From an uncultured Bacteroidales bacterium (GTDB lineage Bacteria; Bacteroidota; Bacteroidia; Bacteroidales; Bacteroidaceae): DNA of 41,892 nucleotides. How positions within the stretch are numbered: position 1 is the stretch's first letter; each line of letters begins with the position of its first letter. Under the pieces are notes generated by a model that saw nothing but the letters and a program-made list of their open reading frames with translations, made no database searches and was not told the origin of the DNA. The stretch covers positions 1 to 41,892 of the forward strand of contig CACXXT010000015.1 in NCBI GenBank assembly GCA_902771725.1. The letters are read 5' to 3'. A program made the translations under genes and the position numbers. Below are positions 9,401 to 17,455 of this stretch, one piece after another.

Positions 9401-9727
9401 CATTGGCAGCTCTTCAACGAATGTTCTATAGTCAGTATCGACGACCGGGGTGTGCCTCAAGTCCATCGCCCGGACCGCGTCATGGTCAGCGCCGACGGAC
9501 AACGCATCGTTGTGGTCGATTTCAAGTTTGGCGCCAGCCGTCCAGAATATGAGCAGCAGGTGCTGGGCTACATGCAGCTTCTCCAACAGATGTCGCCCCA
9601 GGCGCAAGTCGAGGGCTACCTCTGGTTCGTATATAGTGGAAAGGTAGAGCGCGTGGGCGACCGTTCCAACCAGTCCTCCCGCACCTCCCGCAAGTCCGAT
9701 ACCGGACAGTTAACCCTTGATTTCTAA
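6452..9727 (+). CDS. addA: AddA/RecB-type UvrD-like helicase-nuclease
   Basis: A 1091-residue helicase-nuclease that processes double-strand DNA ends for recombination, in complex with the AddB-type protein encoded next. Superfamily 1 motifs are visible in order: Walker A SAGAGKTFTL (residues 8-17), Walker B MIDEFQDTS (about 397-405), VGDVKQSIYRWRGG, INYRSKRRIVDFN, ILSIHKAKGLEFHTVLLPF and the arginine-containing NALYVAFTRA. The C-terminus carries a RecB-type PD-(D/E)XK nuclease with GRLLHRVL, RPDRVMV and VVVDFKFG (about residues 1019-1026), followed by YEQQVLGYMQLL. The length fits Bacteroidota AddA-like proteins. It sits 6 bp from both its neighbours in one operon. The end (SNQSSRTSRKSDTGQ) is low-complexity. 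Confidence 0.92.
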   Translation: MNPLKVYKASAGAGKTFTLAVEYFKLLVLAANGGEHSHILAVTFTNKATGEMKNRIITHLYGIAHSLPSSQVYYEKLVEALKDEPDAPREEAEIRRRCGEALHQILHDYSHFRVGTIDSFFQTILRGLAHELGLTANLQVEINDTEVLSKAVDRIVDRLQDEPVVLDWLLSLVRDQIENNQRWNVTDRVKEFGHAIFNEEYLRRGDQLRKVLSDGAFVRNFMKELRDQEGAAIATLKSYAKRIEQAIQAAGLSYADFSNGQRMLGGLVAKLASGNVSAIEISSTCKNWADDPLTLLRRSDQQRSELIDAADTISGVLSELVDNLEKLQYSVNSSRLALAHIKPLFLLDFIDREVAEINAETSRFNLAKTPILLARMVGESDAPFVFEKIGALLHHVMIDEFQDTSRLQWENFRSLLLESYSRGGRNLIVGDVKQSIYRWRGGDWRTLGYIKENVRPTPVVEKLDINYRSKRRIVDFNSDFFDEARKVLETVSLQEEKQLGLRNIFESAYNDVIQEVPEKRKDEGCVRVQVFNPKEYHSREEWEPRVLEELCQTIRELHEGGLPYDQMAILVRYNFECDSIIRAFAEVPDMPAIVSDEAFQLSSCLPVCLLVEALRVLIDETNPLPRFLLEQHGIDIRLIDDRLQQLRLIPLYELLEHLYRLLGLDRFGQQDAYLFGFFDAVSEYLRGEASDLQSFVSFWDENLSRQSVPAGEVDGIRILSIHKAKGLEFHTVLLPFCTWSFERDRYTDLMWCTPTEEPYAEMQLLPITPSSKVTSKSVFANDYAESHLLSRMDEFNALYVAFTRACANLFIWSIGGDMSNSDRTVGDLIACTISSVLTADADGVYSVGQPVLSFERDHGEDDNRMSPRPAPVAVAMRSYDLGVTFRQSNRSAQFMAEQGGEEAPPEEEITRRRYLETGRLLHRVLQSVRVHEDVDAVLDSFERQGLISRTAPDGTEVAVPRASMERWVRQGLRNPLVSDWFQPHWQLFNECSIVSIDDRGVPQVHRPDRVMVSADGQRIVVVDFKFGASRPEYEQQVLGYMQLLQQMSPQAQVEGYLWFVYSGKVERVGDRSNQSSRTSRKSDTGQLTLDF

Positions 9728-9733
9728 CGGCCT

Positions 9734-12577
9734 ATGAAAACCTTTCTCGAACACGTAGCTACTTCGCTGCTTCAGCGCTTCGGTTCCAACCTCAGTCACG
9801 TCACAGTCGTGTTTCCGGGCAAGCGTGCCAGCTTGTTCCTCAACCAGGCTCTGGCAGAGCAGTCTTCCACCCCCGTCTGGGCTCCCCACTATCTGACCAT
9901 CAGCGAGCTCTTCCAGCAGGCCACGACGATGGCGCTTGCCGACCCTATCGAGTCCGTCTGCCGTCTTCATGCAGCCTATGCTCGCCATATTGAAGACCCT
10001 CAGCCCCTGGATCGTTTCTGGTCGTGGGGCGAGATTCTTCTTGCCGATTTCGACGACCTCGACAAGCATCTCGTGGATGCTTCCAGTCTCTTCACCAATA
10101 TCGCTGACCTCCATGGGCTGGACGACAACAGCTATATCACTCCTGAGCAGGAGGAAGCGTTGCGTGCGTTCTTCCACAACTTCTCGCTCGAGGAGAACAG
10201 CCAGATCAAGCTTCAGTTCCTGCGCCTGTGGAGGCATATGGGCGACATCTATTCTGACCTGCTCGCCACGATGAGCCGCGATGGCATTCTCTACGAAGGA
10301 GCGCTCCAACGTTCTGTCGTTCAGCAACTTCGTCAGGCTCGTCTCGCCGGAGACCCGTCGGCCGGGGAGTGTCCTCTCTTCGCAACCGAGCAGAAGCGCC
10401 GGATGACCTACGCCTTCGTGGGGTTCAATGTCCTGAACGATGTCGAGCAGGCGCTCTTCGACGAGCTCCAGGCACGAAACCAGGCGCTCTTCTTCTGGGA
10501 CTACGACACCTTCTACGTCGACCATAGCCACGAGGCTGGCTATTTCCTTCGCCAGAACTTGCAGCGCTACGGCAACGAACTCTCTTCAGACTGCTTCGAC
10601 AACCTTCGCCAGCCCAAGCAGATAGACCTCGTCTCTGCCACCAGCGAAAACGCCCAGGCGCGTTTCGTGCCTCAATGGCTGGAGGAACACCTGACCGAGC
10701 GCGAGAACCGCACAGCTGTCGTGCTCTGCAACGAGCAACTCCTTCAGCCTGTGCTCCACAGCATCCCGTCCGATGGCACTCCTGAGGCGGTGAATATCAC
10801 GATGGGTTTCCCCCTCTCGGACACGCCCGTCTTCAGCTTTGTCATCGCCCTCGTCTCTCTGCAGACCGAAGGCTATGATGCCTCCCGCCAGCGTTTCCGC
10901 ACCACGCAGCTCCGTACTGCTCAGCGCCATCCTTTTGCCCGTCTTATCGGCGAGCAGGTCTGGTGTCGTCCCGTAGGCGAAGGTCCTGAACTCCTTGCCT
11001 ACCTCCTCGATTGCCTCGCCGCCCTGGCACCTCATTTCTCCGAGGACACCCCGGAGGTGTCGTCGTTCTATCGGCAGCTCTATGTCGAATCCCTCTTCCG
11101 CACCTTCACGGCCATTTCCCGTCTGCGCGATCTGATGCAATCGGAGTCCGCTCCGCTGGCCGTCGGCGACCACACACTACGCCGTCTCCTACGCACCATG
11201 CTGCAAACCCAGAGCGTTCCTTTCCATGGCGAACCCGCCATAGGCTTGCAGGTGATGGGCGTGCTCGAGACACGTGCTCTGGACTTCGATAACCTCCTGA
11301 TGCTCAGCGTGGGAGAGGGCTTCCTCCCCAAAACTACTTCAGACACCAGCCTCATTCCCTACAGCCTCCGCGAGGCCTTCGGACTCACCACCATCCGCCA
11401 CAAGGTGGCTGTCTACGCCTACTACTTCTATCGCCTGATTCAGCGTGCCGGACACATCACTTTCGTCTACAACGAGAGCAACGCCGGCGTCCGTCAGAAC
11501 GAGCCCTCACGCTTCTTGCGCCAACTGCTTGCCGAGACGGAGTTCCCCATCAGCGCCAAGCGGCTGCAGGCTCCCACGAAGGTAATTACCTCCGAACCTA
11601 TTGTCATTGAGAAGACAGAGGAAATGGTTCGCCAGCTGCGTTCCTTCTACGATATTCGCAGTCAGGAACCCGGGAACGAGGCGCACCCCCTCTCGCCTAC
11701 GGCAATCAACACGTATACAGCCTGCCCGCTCAGCTTCTACTATCGCTATGTCCGTGGCATCACCGTGAATCCCGATCCGGACGACGGTCTCGATGCTATT
11801 CTCTTCGGGCTGGTATTCCACAAGGCTGCACAGCTTGTCTACGCTGAACTGATGAAGGTAGGTGAGGTCGTGCGGGCTCAGGATATTGAGCCTTTTGTGG
11901 CCAATGGCGGCATCGCCCTCGATTCCTACATCCGTGAGGCTTTCCGCGTCGAGTTCTTCAAGGAACGGCCGGAGGAATATAGCGGCATTCTCATCATCGC
12001 CCGCCATGTCGTGCAGACCTACCTGCTCCAGCTGCTGAAGCACGACCTGAAACTCACCCCCTTCAGAGTTATCAAACTTGAGAAATGGTTCGGGATGACG
12101 CTCTCCGTGGGCGACATCGAAGTCCGTACGGGTGGCTACGTCGACCGTCTCGATGAGATTCGGGATCCTGCCGTCGAGGGAGGCTTAGCCCTGCGCGTCA
12201 TCGACTACAAGACGGGAGGCACTCCAGCCTCGGTGAGTGACCTGAAGCAGCTCTTCTCAGACGCCGGTCAGAATGAGCACTACTTCCTCCAGACCATACT
12301 CTATGCCACCATCGTCGCACGTCAGCAGGGACGTCCCGTCACGCCCGGGCTCTTCTTTGTCCACAAGTCTGGCTCCGAGGACTACAGCCCCAAGCTGCGC
12401 CTGGCACGCCAGTTAGTTCATGACGTACGTCCCCTGCAGGAGGAGTTCCTCCAGCAACTGACCGACGTCATCGCACATATCTTCGATCCTCAGATTCCGT
12501 TCACCCAAACCTCGAACACCAAATTATGTCAAAACTGCGTATATGCACATTTGTGTGGGCGTCAGCCCTCACGCTGA
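9734..12577 (+). CDS. addB: AddB-type PD-(D/E)XK nuclease with iron-sulfur staple
   Basis: A 947-residue partner of the AddA-type protein. The N-terminal helicase-like half has only a degenerate nucleotide site (VVFPGKRASLFLNQAL, residues about 24-39), as expected for the inactive helicase subunit. The C-terminal nuclease has LFGLVFHKAAQLVY and the catalytic RVIDYKTGG (about residue 820). Four Cys for an Fe-S cluster are visible: one in YTACPLSFYYRY (about 664) and three in LCQNCVYAHLCGRQ at the very end (about 931-941). This arrangement is known from AddB, where the cluster braces the nuclease domain. The last 52 nt, which encode the three C-terminal cysteines, overlap the start of the next gene in another frame. 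Confidence 0.88.
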   Translation: MKTFLEHVATSLLQRFGSNLSHVTVVFPGKRASLFLNQALAEQSSTPVWAPHYLTISELFQQATTMALADPIESVCRLHAAYARHIEDPQPLDRFWSWGEILLADFDDLDKHLVDASSLFTNIADLHGLDDNSYITPEQEEALRAFFHNFSLEENSQIKLQFLRLWRHMGDIYSDLLATMSRDGILYEGALQRSVVQQLRQARLAGDPSAGECPLFATEQKRRMTYAFVGFNVLNDVEQALFDELQARNQALFFWDYDTFYVDHSHEAGYFLRQNLQRYGNELSSDCFDNLRQPKQIDLVSATSENAQARFVPQWLEEHLTERENRTAVVLCNEQLLQPVLHSIPSDGTPEAVNITMGFPLSDTPVFSFVIALVSLQTEGYDASRQRFRTTQLRTAQRHPFARLIGEQVWCRPVGEGPELLAYLLDCLAALAPHFSEDTPEVSSFYRQLYVESLFRTFTAISRLRDLMQSESAPLAVGDHTLRRLLRTMLQTQSVPFHGEPAIGLQVMGVLETRALDFDNLLMLSVGEGFLPKTTSDTSLIPYSLREAFGLTTIRHKVAVYAYYFYRLIQRAGHITFVYNESNAGVRQNEPSRFLRQLLAETEFPISAKRLQAPTKVITSEPIVIEKTEEMVRQLRSFYDIRSQEPGNEAHPLSPTAINTYTACPLSFYYRYVRGITVNPDPDDGLDAILFGLVFHKAAQLVYAELMKVGEVVRAQDIEPFVANGGIALDSYIREAFRVEFFKERPEEYSGILIIARHVVQTYLLQLLKHDLKLTPFRVIKLEKWFGMTLSVGDIEVRTGGYVDRLDEIRDPAVEGGLALRVIDYKTGGTPASVSDLKQLFSDAGQNEHYFLQTILYATIVARQQGRPVTPGLFFVHKSGSEDYSPKLRLARQLVHDVRPLQEEFLQQLTDVIAHIFDPQIPFTQTSNTKLCQNCVYAHLCGRQPSR

Positions 12578-13791
12578 GCCTTGCCGCTCAGACCTTTGAC
12601 CTCACAGCATCCCAGCCAGAATACTCTGCATCAACAGGTTATGGCTATGACTTCTCCACCCGTCAGGCAGAGGTCGACGCACGCCGTTCGGATCCTGTTC
12701 CCTTCTACTTCTCGGTTCGCGTTCCAGACGGCAACTATCGTGTGCGGGTCACTCTTGGTTCCCGTCGTCGTGCTGCCAGCACAGCGGTCCGTGCCGAGAG
12801 TCGCCGCCTGCTGCTCGAGGAGACCGCAACGGCCAAGGGCGACTACCAGTCCTTCTCCTTCCTCGTCAACAAGCGTTCGCCGCGTATCGACGACCAGCGC
12901 GAGGTGGGACTCAAGCCGCGCGAGCGTACCTATCTGAACTGGGACGACCGCCTCACCCTGGAGTTCGCCGGCAGCGCTCCTGCTGTACGTTCGATTACTA
13001 TTGAGCCGGACACGACAGCTACCACCCTCTACCTCGTAGGTAATTCTACCGTTGTCGACCAGGAGATGGAACCCTATGCCAGCTGGGGGCAGATGATTCC
13101 CCGTTGGCTGGGCGACCGCATAGCCGTCAGCAACCACGCCGAGAGCGGCCTTGCCGCCTCCAGTTTCCTCGGCCAGCGCCGTCTGGACAAAATCCTTTCC
13201 TCCTTCCGTCCCGGCGACTATGTCTTCGTGGAGTTCGGTCACAACGACCAGAAGGAGCACGGCACAGGCGACGGGGCCTGGTACAATTTCGCCCATAACC
13301 TCAAAATCTTTATAGATCGCGTGCGCGCAGCAGGAGGTCGCATAGCCTTCGTCACTCCCACCCAGCGCCGTAACTTCGATGCCGAAGGTCATATCCGCGA
13401 GACCCACGGAGAATACCCCGAAGCCATGCGTGCCGTGGCTGCACGCGAGCACGTGCCAGTCATCGAGCTCCATGAGATGACCCGTACCTTCTTCGAGTCC
13501 TTGGGCGTCGAGGGCAGCAAGAAGTCGCTCGTCCACTATCCGGCCGGCACCTATCCCGGTCAGGACAAGGCTCTGGCGGACAACACCCACTTCAACACCT
13601 TTGGTGCCTACGAGGTAGCCAAGATGATAGCGTGTGGCATCCGCCAGCTCGACCGCGATTTTGCGGCGCCTCTCATCGACGCCATAGACCCTGCGTTCCC
13701 TGGCTTCGACCCTGCTCATCCCGACGATCCTGCTGCCTTCCGCTGGCCGTCGGCACCTCGGGTGGACGTGACCAAGCCGGATGGGAACTGA
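12526..13791 (+). CDS. Exported CE12-like SGNH esterase (rhamnogalacturonan acetylesterase type)
   Basis: A 421-residue secreted esterase. The signal peptide is MSKLRICTFVWASALTLSLA with a cleavage site near AAQT. Residues 25-160 form a beta-sandwich-like N-terminal domain (FYFSVRVPDGNYRVRVTLGS). The SGNH hydrolase follows with all conserved blocks: LVGNSTVVDQ (nucleophile Ser), SNHAESGLAASSF (Gly), VEFGHNDQKEH (Asn) and DNTHFNTFGAYEVA (Asp and His). This arrangement is that of rhamnogalacturonan acetylesterases, which deacetylate pectin. The ATG lies 52 bp inside addB; it is required for the signal peptide, and no later ATG would provide one. It is probably co-transcribed with addAB, although the function is unrelated. 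Confidence 0.87.
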   Translation: MSKLRICTFVWASALTLSLAAQTFDLTASQPEYSASTGYGYDFSTRQAEVDARRSDPVPFYFSVRVPDGNYRVRVTLGSRRRAASTAVRAESRRLLLEETATAKGDYQSFSFLVNKRSPRIDDQREVGLKPRERTYLNWDDRLTLEFAGSAPAVRSITIEPDTTATTLYLVGNSTVVDQEMEPYASWGQMIPRWLGDRIAVSNHAESGLAASSFLGQRRLDKILSSFRPGDYVFVEFGHNDQKEHGTGDGAWYNFAHNLKIFIDRVRAAGGRIAFVTPTQRRNFDAEGHIRETHGEYPEAMRAVAAREHVPVIELHEMTRTFFESLGVEGSKKSLVHYPAGTYPGQDKALADNTHFNTFGAYEVAKMIACGIRQLDRDFAAPLIDAIDPAFPGFDPAHPDDPAAFRWPSAPRVDVTKPDGN

Positions 13792-13847
13792 CCCGTAAAC
13801 TCCTGAAAGACAATAACTGATAACTAATACTAAAACCAGCATTCATC

Positions 13848-16835
13848 ATGCACACATTTACCTTGAACTACCGCCACACCCTGAGGACTCTGCTGCAGAG
13901 CCTCTGCCTGTTTCTGCTCTGTTTCTCCTCTGCCCTCCTACGGGCACAAAGCGAGGTCAACGTCGAGAAAGCGGGAACGCTTGCCACGCTGCTGCCCACC
14001 AGCGACAGCCAGCTGAAGATTTCCGGTTCCATCAACGGGTCGGACATCAAGCATCTGCGCAAACTCATCAACGAAGGGGGCGTGACCTCCTTGGACCTCT
14101 CGCAAGTCAAGATCGTCAGCGGCGGCTCGGCCTACCTCGAGACCTACAAGACCGAGAACGACATCATCGGGCAGTCCATGTTCACCGAGTGCGTAAAGCT
14201 GCATGACATCGTGCTCCCGACTACCATCACAGCCATTCAGTCCAACGCCTTCTCCCGCTCCGGAATCCGCAAGGTGGAGATTCCCAACAGCGTCTCGCGT
14301 CTGGGCGGCGATGCCTTTGCCTACTGCAATTCGCTCGGCACGGTCGTCATCGGGCGGCGCGTCTCGCGTCTGGATCAGGGCGTCTTCTACAGTTCTCCCG
14401 TCAAGAATGTCTTCTGCCTGCCCACCACACCTCCTTCGCCTCCTGCCTACCTCTTCTCCTCCAGCCCCACCATCCGTGTCTACACCAGCAGCCTGGATGC
14501 CTACAAGAAGGCGAACTGGGGGCAGTATGGCTCCCTCGTAGGTCGGCTGGAGAAGGACTACCCCATGGAAGAGGATTCCAGCATCGTGGTGAACAACCTT
14601 CGCGAACAGTTCTTCGAAGATGCTGCCTGCACACGCCTGAAGGCGGACTATGCCACGATGGCAGATGCCGACCTCACGGCTGCCATGACAGCTGCCGGTA
14701 TGCCCGCCTTCATGACGGATATTGCCCTCAAGCTGAAGAACAACACCTGGGCAGCCTACGAACAGGATTTCCGTATCCATAGCTATAAAGCCTACAGCGA
14801 CGCGGCCTACTGGAACGAGCAGATGCGCAGCACAGGAGGGTCCTATATGGGCAACCCCACGGGCATCTGTTCCAGCGGACTCGAACCTCTGTATGTCTTT
14901 GTGGATGAGGACGTTCCTGCCGACGCCACGCTCTACCTCGCCGGCTGTGTGGGCAACGACCTTATCTACAGCGCCAAGACCGGAACTCCCCTCAAGCGAG
15001 GACTGAATATCATCGACGGACAGGCCGGAGCGCTCTACTACGTAGTCTATACGGCCGACACCCGCTCGCGCACCAAGACCCTCGACCAATGGCCTGCCAT
15101 CAGGATTCACATCGAGGGAGGCACCGTCAACGGATACTACGACCTCACACGCCACAGCGACAGCGACTACCAGGCGCTGCTCAAGGCGGCCACCCACGAA
15201 CTCTTCACCATCCGCGGAGAACAGGCGCTCTTCAACTTCAAGCGCTCCACCTACAAGACCCTCTTCCCGAGGACCATCGACCGCTCCATCGACTGGTTCG
15301 ACCACCTGACCGTATGGGAGAAGGAACTCATGGGATTCTGCGAATCCGTCGTCAACGGAGAGCGCGCAGGAGCACCCTACTACCTCACGGGCGGCGAAGC
15401 CATCTTCCCCATCTACTACAACAACCCCAACTTTGCCATCGAGGGCAGCTCGGCCGACGCCGGCTATGCCAACTCCACGCCCTACCGCACCTGCTACAAC
15501 TCCGTGGAGTGCATCCGCAACTCTTTCGATGTCAGCCGCGCTGAGCACGACGAGTGGTGCTCTGCCCACGAATGTGGCCACAACAACCAGGGAACCATCA
15601 ACCTCGAAGGCGGAACCGAGGTGTCCAACAACCTCTTCTCCAACTACATACGCTACCTGACAGGCAACGTCACATCCTCCGGCGAACCCCTGTCTGTAAC
15701 CATGAACGACTACGCACTCCACCTTCCGTATGTCAAGCACAGCGGACTCATGCGCATGTACTACCAGCTCTATCTCTACTACCACCTCGCACAGAAGAAC
15801 ACATCCTTCTATCCCACACTCTTCCAGGAACTTCGCAAGGATCCGCTGGTGCTATGGAACAACACCAACAACAGCGCCCTGAAGTTCGTGCGCAAGGTAT
15901 GTGAGGTGGCGCAGGAAGACCTCACGGACTTCTTCGCCGCATGGGGATTCTTCGAACCATTCACCAACCTCAGCGTTGAAGACTACGGAGCGCACACACT
16001 CTCGCACCGCCTGGCGAATATCAACAAGACCCTCGCCGAGATTTCCAAGTATCCCAAGAACCGCCAGATTCTCTTCGTCGAGGACCGCGTGGATTATGTG
16101 CTCAACAACGGATTCATCGGCAACGAAGGCAAGAAACGACGCGAGTCCGAGCAAGTGGGACAATGTGGCGACCTCGGGCAGTTCACATCCTACCTCCCGG
16201 AGAACGCCAAGCCCTCCAGCTACACCTACCTCCAGGCAGACTCCCTCTACGCCATGTCCGGCACAGGAGGAGTGGGATTCCTGATGCTCGACCCGGAGGA
16301 ACAGATGGTCTTCGCTGCCAACGCATTCAACTTCTGCGTTCCCACCAGCGTAGGCGACAACTTCACCATCTACTCTGTCGATGCCGACGGCACCCTCCAC
16401 GAGGTCACCAAGGCGGGCGAGGGCATACAGTTCATTGCGCTCGAGAAGGCCGGCACCCTGCCCGACGCCCTCTCCGCACAAACCATCAAGGTCATCCTCA
16501 CGGGAAGCCTCAATGGCACAGATTTCAAATACTTACGCCTGCAGACCAACGAAGGAAACCTGGCCTCCATCGACCTCGCCGACACCAAGGTCGTCAGCGG
16601 CGGCAGCGCCTACTTCGAGACCAACCGCACCAGCTCCAACTCCATGGGCGACAAGATGTTCTACAACTGCCGGCAGCTCATAGCCATCCGTCTGCCCGAG
16701 ACCATCACCCGAATCGGCACCACGACCTTCGCCAACTCCGGAATCAAGGAAATCACCATCCCCGACAACGTAACCTCCGTCGGAGGCGATGCCTTTGCCT
16801 ACTGCAGCCAGCACCCGTGCAGCACGCCTACGTGA
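13848..16835 (+). CDS. M60-like metallopeptidase with BspA leucine-rich repeats, truncated by frameshift
   Basis: A 995-residue open frame. An N-terminal membrane segment/signal (LLQSLCLFLLCFSSALLRAQ) is followed by BspA-type leucine-rich repeats (about residues 30-230: LHDIVLPTTITAIQSNAF, VEIPNSVSRLGGDAFAY). The central part is an M60 (enhancin/mucinase-like) peptidase with zinc motif HECGH (about residue 574) and the downstream Glu in LEGGTEVSNN. A second BspA unit begins at about 885 and is nearly the same as the first. At GGDAFAYCSQ the frame shifts and runs into a stop at 16835; the missing end lies in another frame to 17125. Compared with repeat 1, roughly 23 codons are missing at this point. 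M60 peptidases degrade mucin-type glycoproteins. The protein should lack its secretion tail as read, so it may be non-functional. Confidence 0.85.
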   Translation: MHTFTLNYRHTLRTLLQSLCLFLLCFSSALLRAQSEVNVEKAGTLATLLPTSDSQLKISGSINGSDIKHLRKLINEGGVTSLDLSQVKIVSGGSAYLETYKTENDIIGQSMFTECVKLHDIVLPTTITAIQSNAFSRSGIRKVEIPNSVSRLGGDAFAYCNSLGTVVIGRRVSRLDQGVFYSSPVKNVFCLPTTPPSPPAYLFSSSPTIRVYTSSLDAYKKANWGQYGSLVGRLEKDYPMEEDSSIVVNNLREQFFEDAACTRLKADYATMADADLTAAMTAAGMPAFMTDIALKLKNNTWAAYEQDFRIHSYKAYSDAAYWNEQMRSTGGSYMGNPTGICSSGLEPLYVFVDEDVPADATLYLAGCVGNDLIYSAKTGTPLKRGLNIIDGQAGALYYVVYTADTRSRTKTLDQWPAIRIHIEGGTVNGYYDLTRHSDSDYQALLKAATHELFTIRGEQALFNFKRSTYKTLFPRTIDRSIDWFDHLTVWEKELMGFCESVVNGERAGAPYYLTGGEAIFPIYYNNPNFAIEGSSADAGYANSTPYRTCYNSVECIRNSFDVSRAEHDEWCSAHECGHNNQGTINLEGGTEVSNNLFSNYIRYLTGNVTSSGEPLSVTMNDYALHLPYVKHSGLMRMYYQLYLYYHLAQKNTSFYPTLFQELRKDPLVLWNNTNNSALKFVRKVCEVAQEDLTDFFAAWGFFEPFTNLSVEDYGAHTLSHRLANINKTLAEISKYPKNRQILFVEDRVDYVLNNGFIGNEGKKRRESEQVGQCGDLGQFTSYLPENAKPSSYTYLQADSLYAMSGTGGVGFLMLDPEEQMVFAANAFNFCVPTSVGDNFTIYSVDADGTLHEVTKAGEGIQFIALEKAGTLPDALSAQTIKVILTGSLNGTDFKYLRLQTNEGNLASIDLADTKVVSGGSAYFETNRTSSNSMGDKMFYNCRQLIAIRLPETITRIGTTTFANSGIKEITIPDNVTSVGGDAFAYCSQHPCSTPT

Positions 16836-17125
16836 AAGCCCTCACGCCACCCTCCGTCAACAGCTACCTCTTCTCCAGCAAGCCCGTCATCCACGTCTAC
16901 GCCTCTTCCCTTGCAGCCTACAAGGCTTCTGCCTGGGCAGACTTCGGCACCATCGTAGGCGACCTGGATAACTACGACCTCACTCCCGTGCAGGCACCTC
17001 GCGACTCCCAGCTCGCCGCCACCACCTCCACAATCCCCACCTACGACCTCCTTGGCCGCCGCGTCACCACCCTCCGTCCCGGCACCATCTACCTCCGTGG
17101 AGGCCGCAAGTTCATCATGAAGTAG
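16808..17125 (+). pseudogene. Out-of-frame 3' end of the M60/BspA gene with T9SS sorting tail
   Basis: In the frame of 16808 the sequence continues the second BspA unit (VKALTPPSVNSYLFSSKPV, matching TTPPSPPAYLFSSSP of repeat 1), followed by a linker and then PTYDLLGRRVTTLRPGTIYL and GGRKFIMK. That ending is the typical type A C-terminal sorting domain of the Bacteroidota type IX secretion system (YDLxGRRV..., basic last residues). It has no start of its own and is separated from the peptidase by the frameshift near 16806. Confidence 0.8.
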
Positions 17126-17163
17126 CACCGCCCCCCCCCCTTGTGCGGCCGCAATCCCATCCC
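17101..17163 (+). repeat. 63-bp direct repeat, copy 1
   Basis: This segment covers the last codons and stop of the M60/BspA gene plus a C-rich tract and a NotI-like GCGGCCGC. It matches 18872-18934 at 61 of 63 positions. It is the left boundary of the ATPase segment. Confidence 0.9.
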
Positions 17164-17177
17164 ATTTCCCCCCATTT

Positions 17178-17217
17178 CCCCGCCTTTCCGCAATTTTTCT
17201 TTGCCGAAAGTGCGGGG
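17178..17217 (+). terminator. GC-rich hairpin after the M60 gene
   Basis: CCCCGCCTTTCCG (17178-17190) and CGAAAGTGCGGGG (17205-17217) can pair with one mismatch/bulge around a 14-nt loop. No T run follows on the plus strand, so its role as a terminator is uncertain. Confidence 0.4.
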
Positions 17218-17365
17218 ATTGAGAATCTATTTGACACAGTCTTCGTTTTATGCTGCAAAGATACCTCTATAATAAGTAGATATTCAGAATTATGAACACC
17301 TACTTCTTACGCGCGAAAAGACAACAACAAGTGCATCTGAACACTTTGTGCATAGAAATACATCA

Positions 17366-17433
17366 TTTATAGACAACGAAATGCAAATATTCGCCGATTT
17401 TGTTGTCTATAAACAATAAAAATACTAATTTTG
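17366..17433 (+). promoter_or_regulatory. Inverted repeat and promoter upstream of the DUF4143 ATPase
   Basis: TTTATAGACAAC (17366-17377) is perfectly inverted as GTTGTCTATAAA (17402-17413), with partly matching inner flanks. The right arm overlaps a TTTG (17399-17402). A full -7 box TAATTTTG lies at 17426-17433, giving a spacer of 23 bp, longer than the usual 19-20. The palindrome is in the right place to be an operator for a dimeric regulator. The 330-bp gap between the M60 remnant and the ATPase otherwise holds only the hairpin at 17178. Confidence 0.5.
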
Positions 17434-17455
17434 TGCCCAAATAAAAGTATAAACA

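Noticed and set aside
13938..15785. Open frame of 615 codons on the minus strand inside the M60 gene
   Set aside because: Its composition is Val/Gly/Ala/Glu-biased with no motifs, as expected of a mirror frame of a GC-rich gene; the plus-strand M60 and BspA motifs explain the region.
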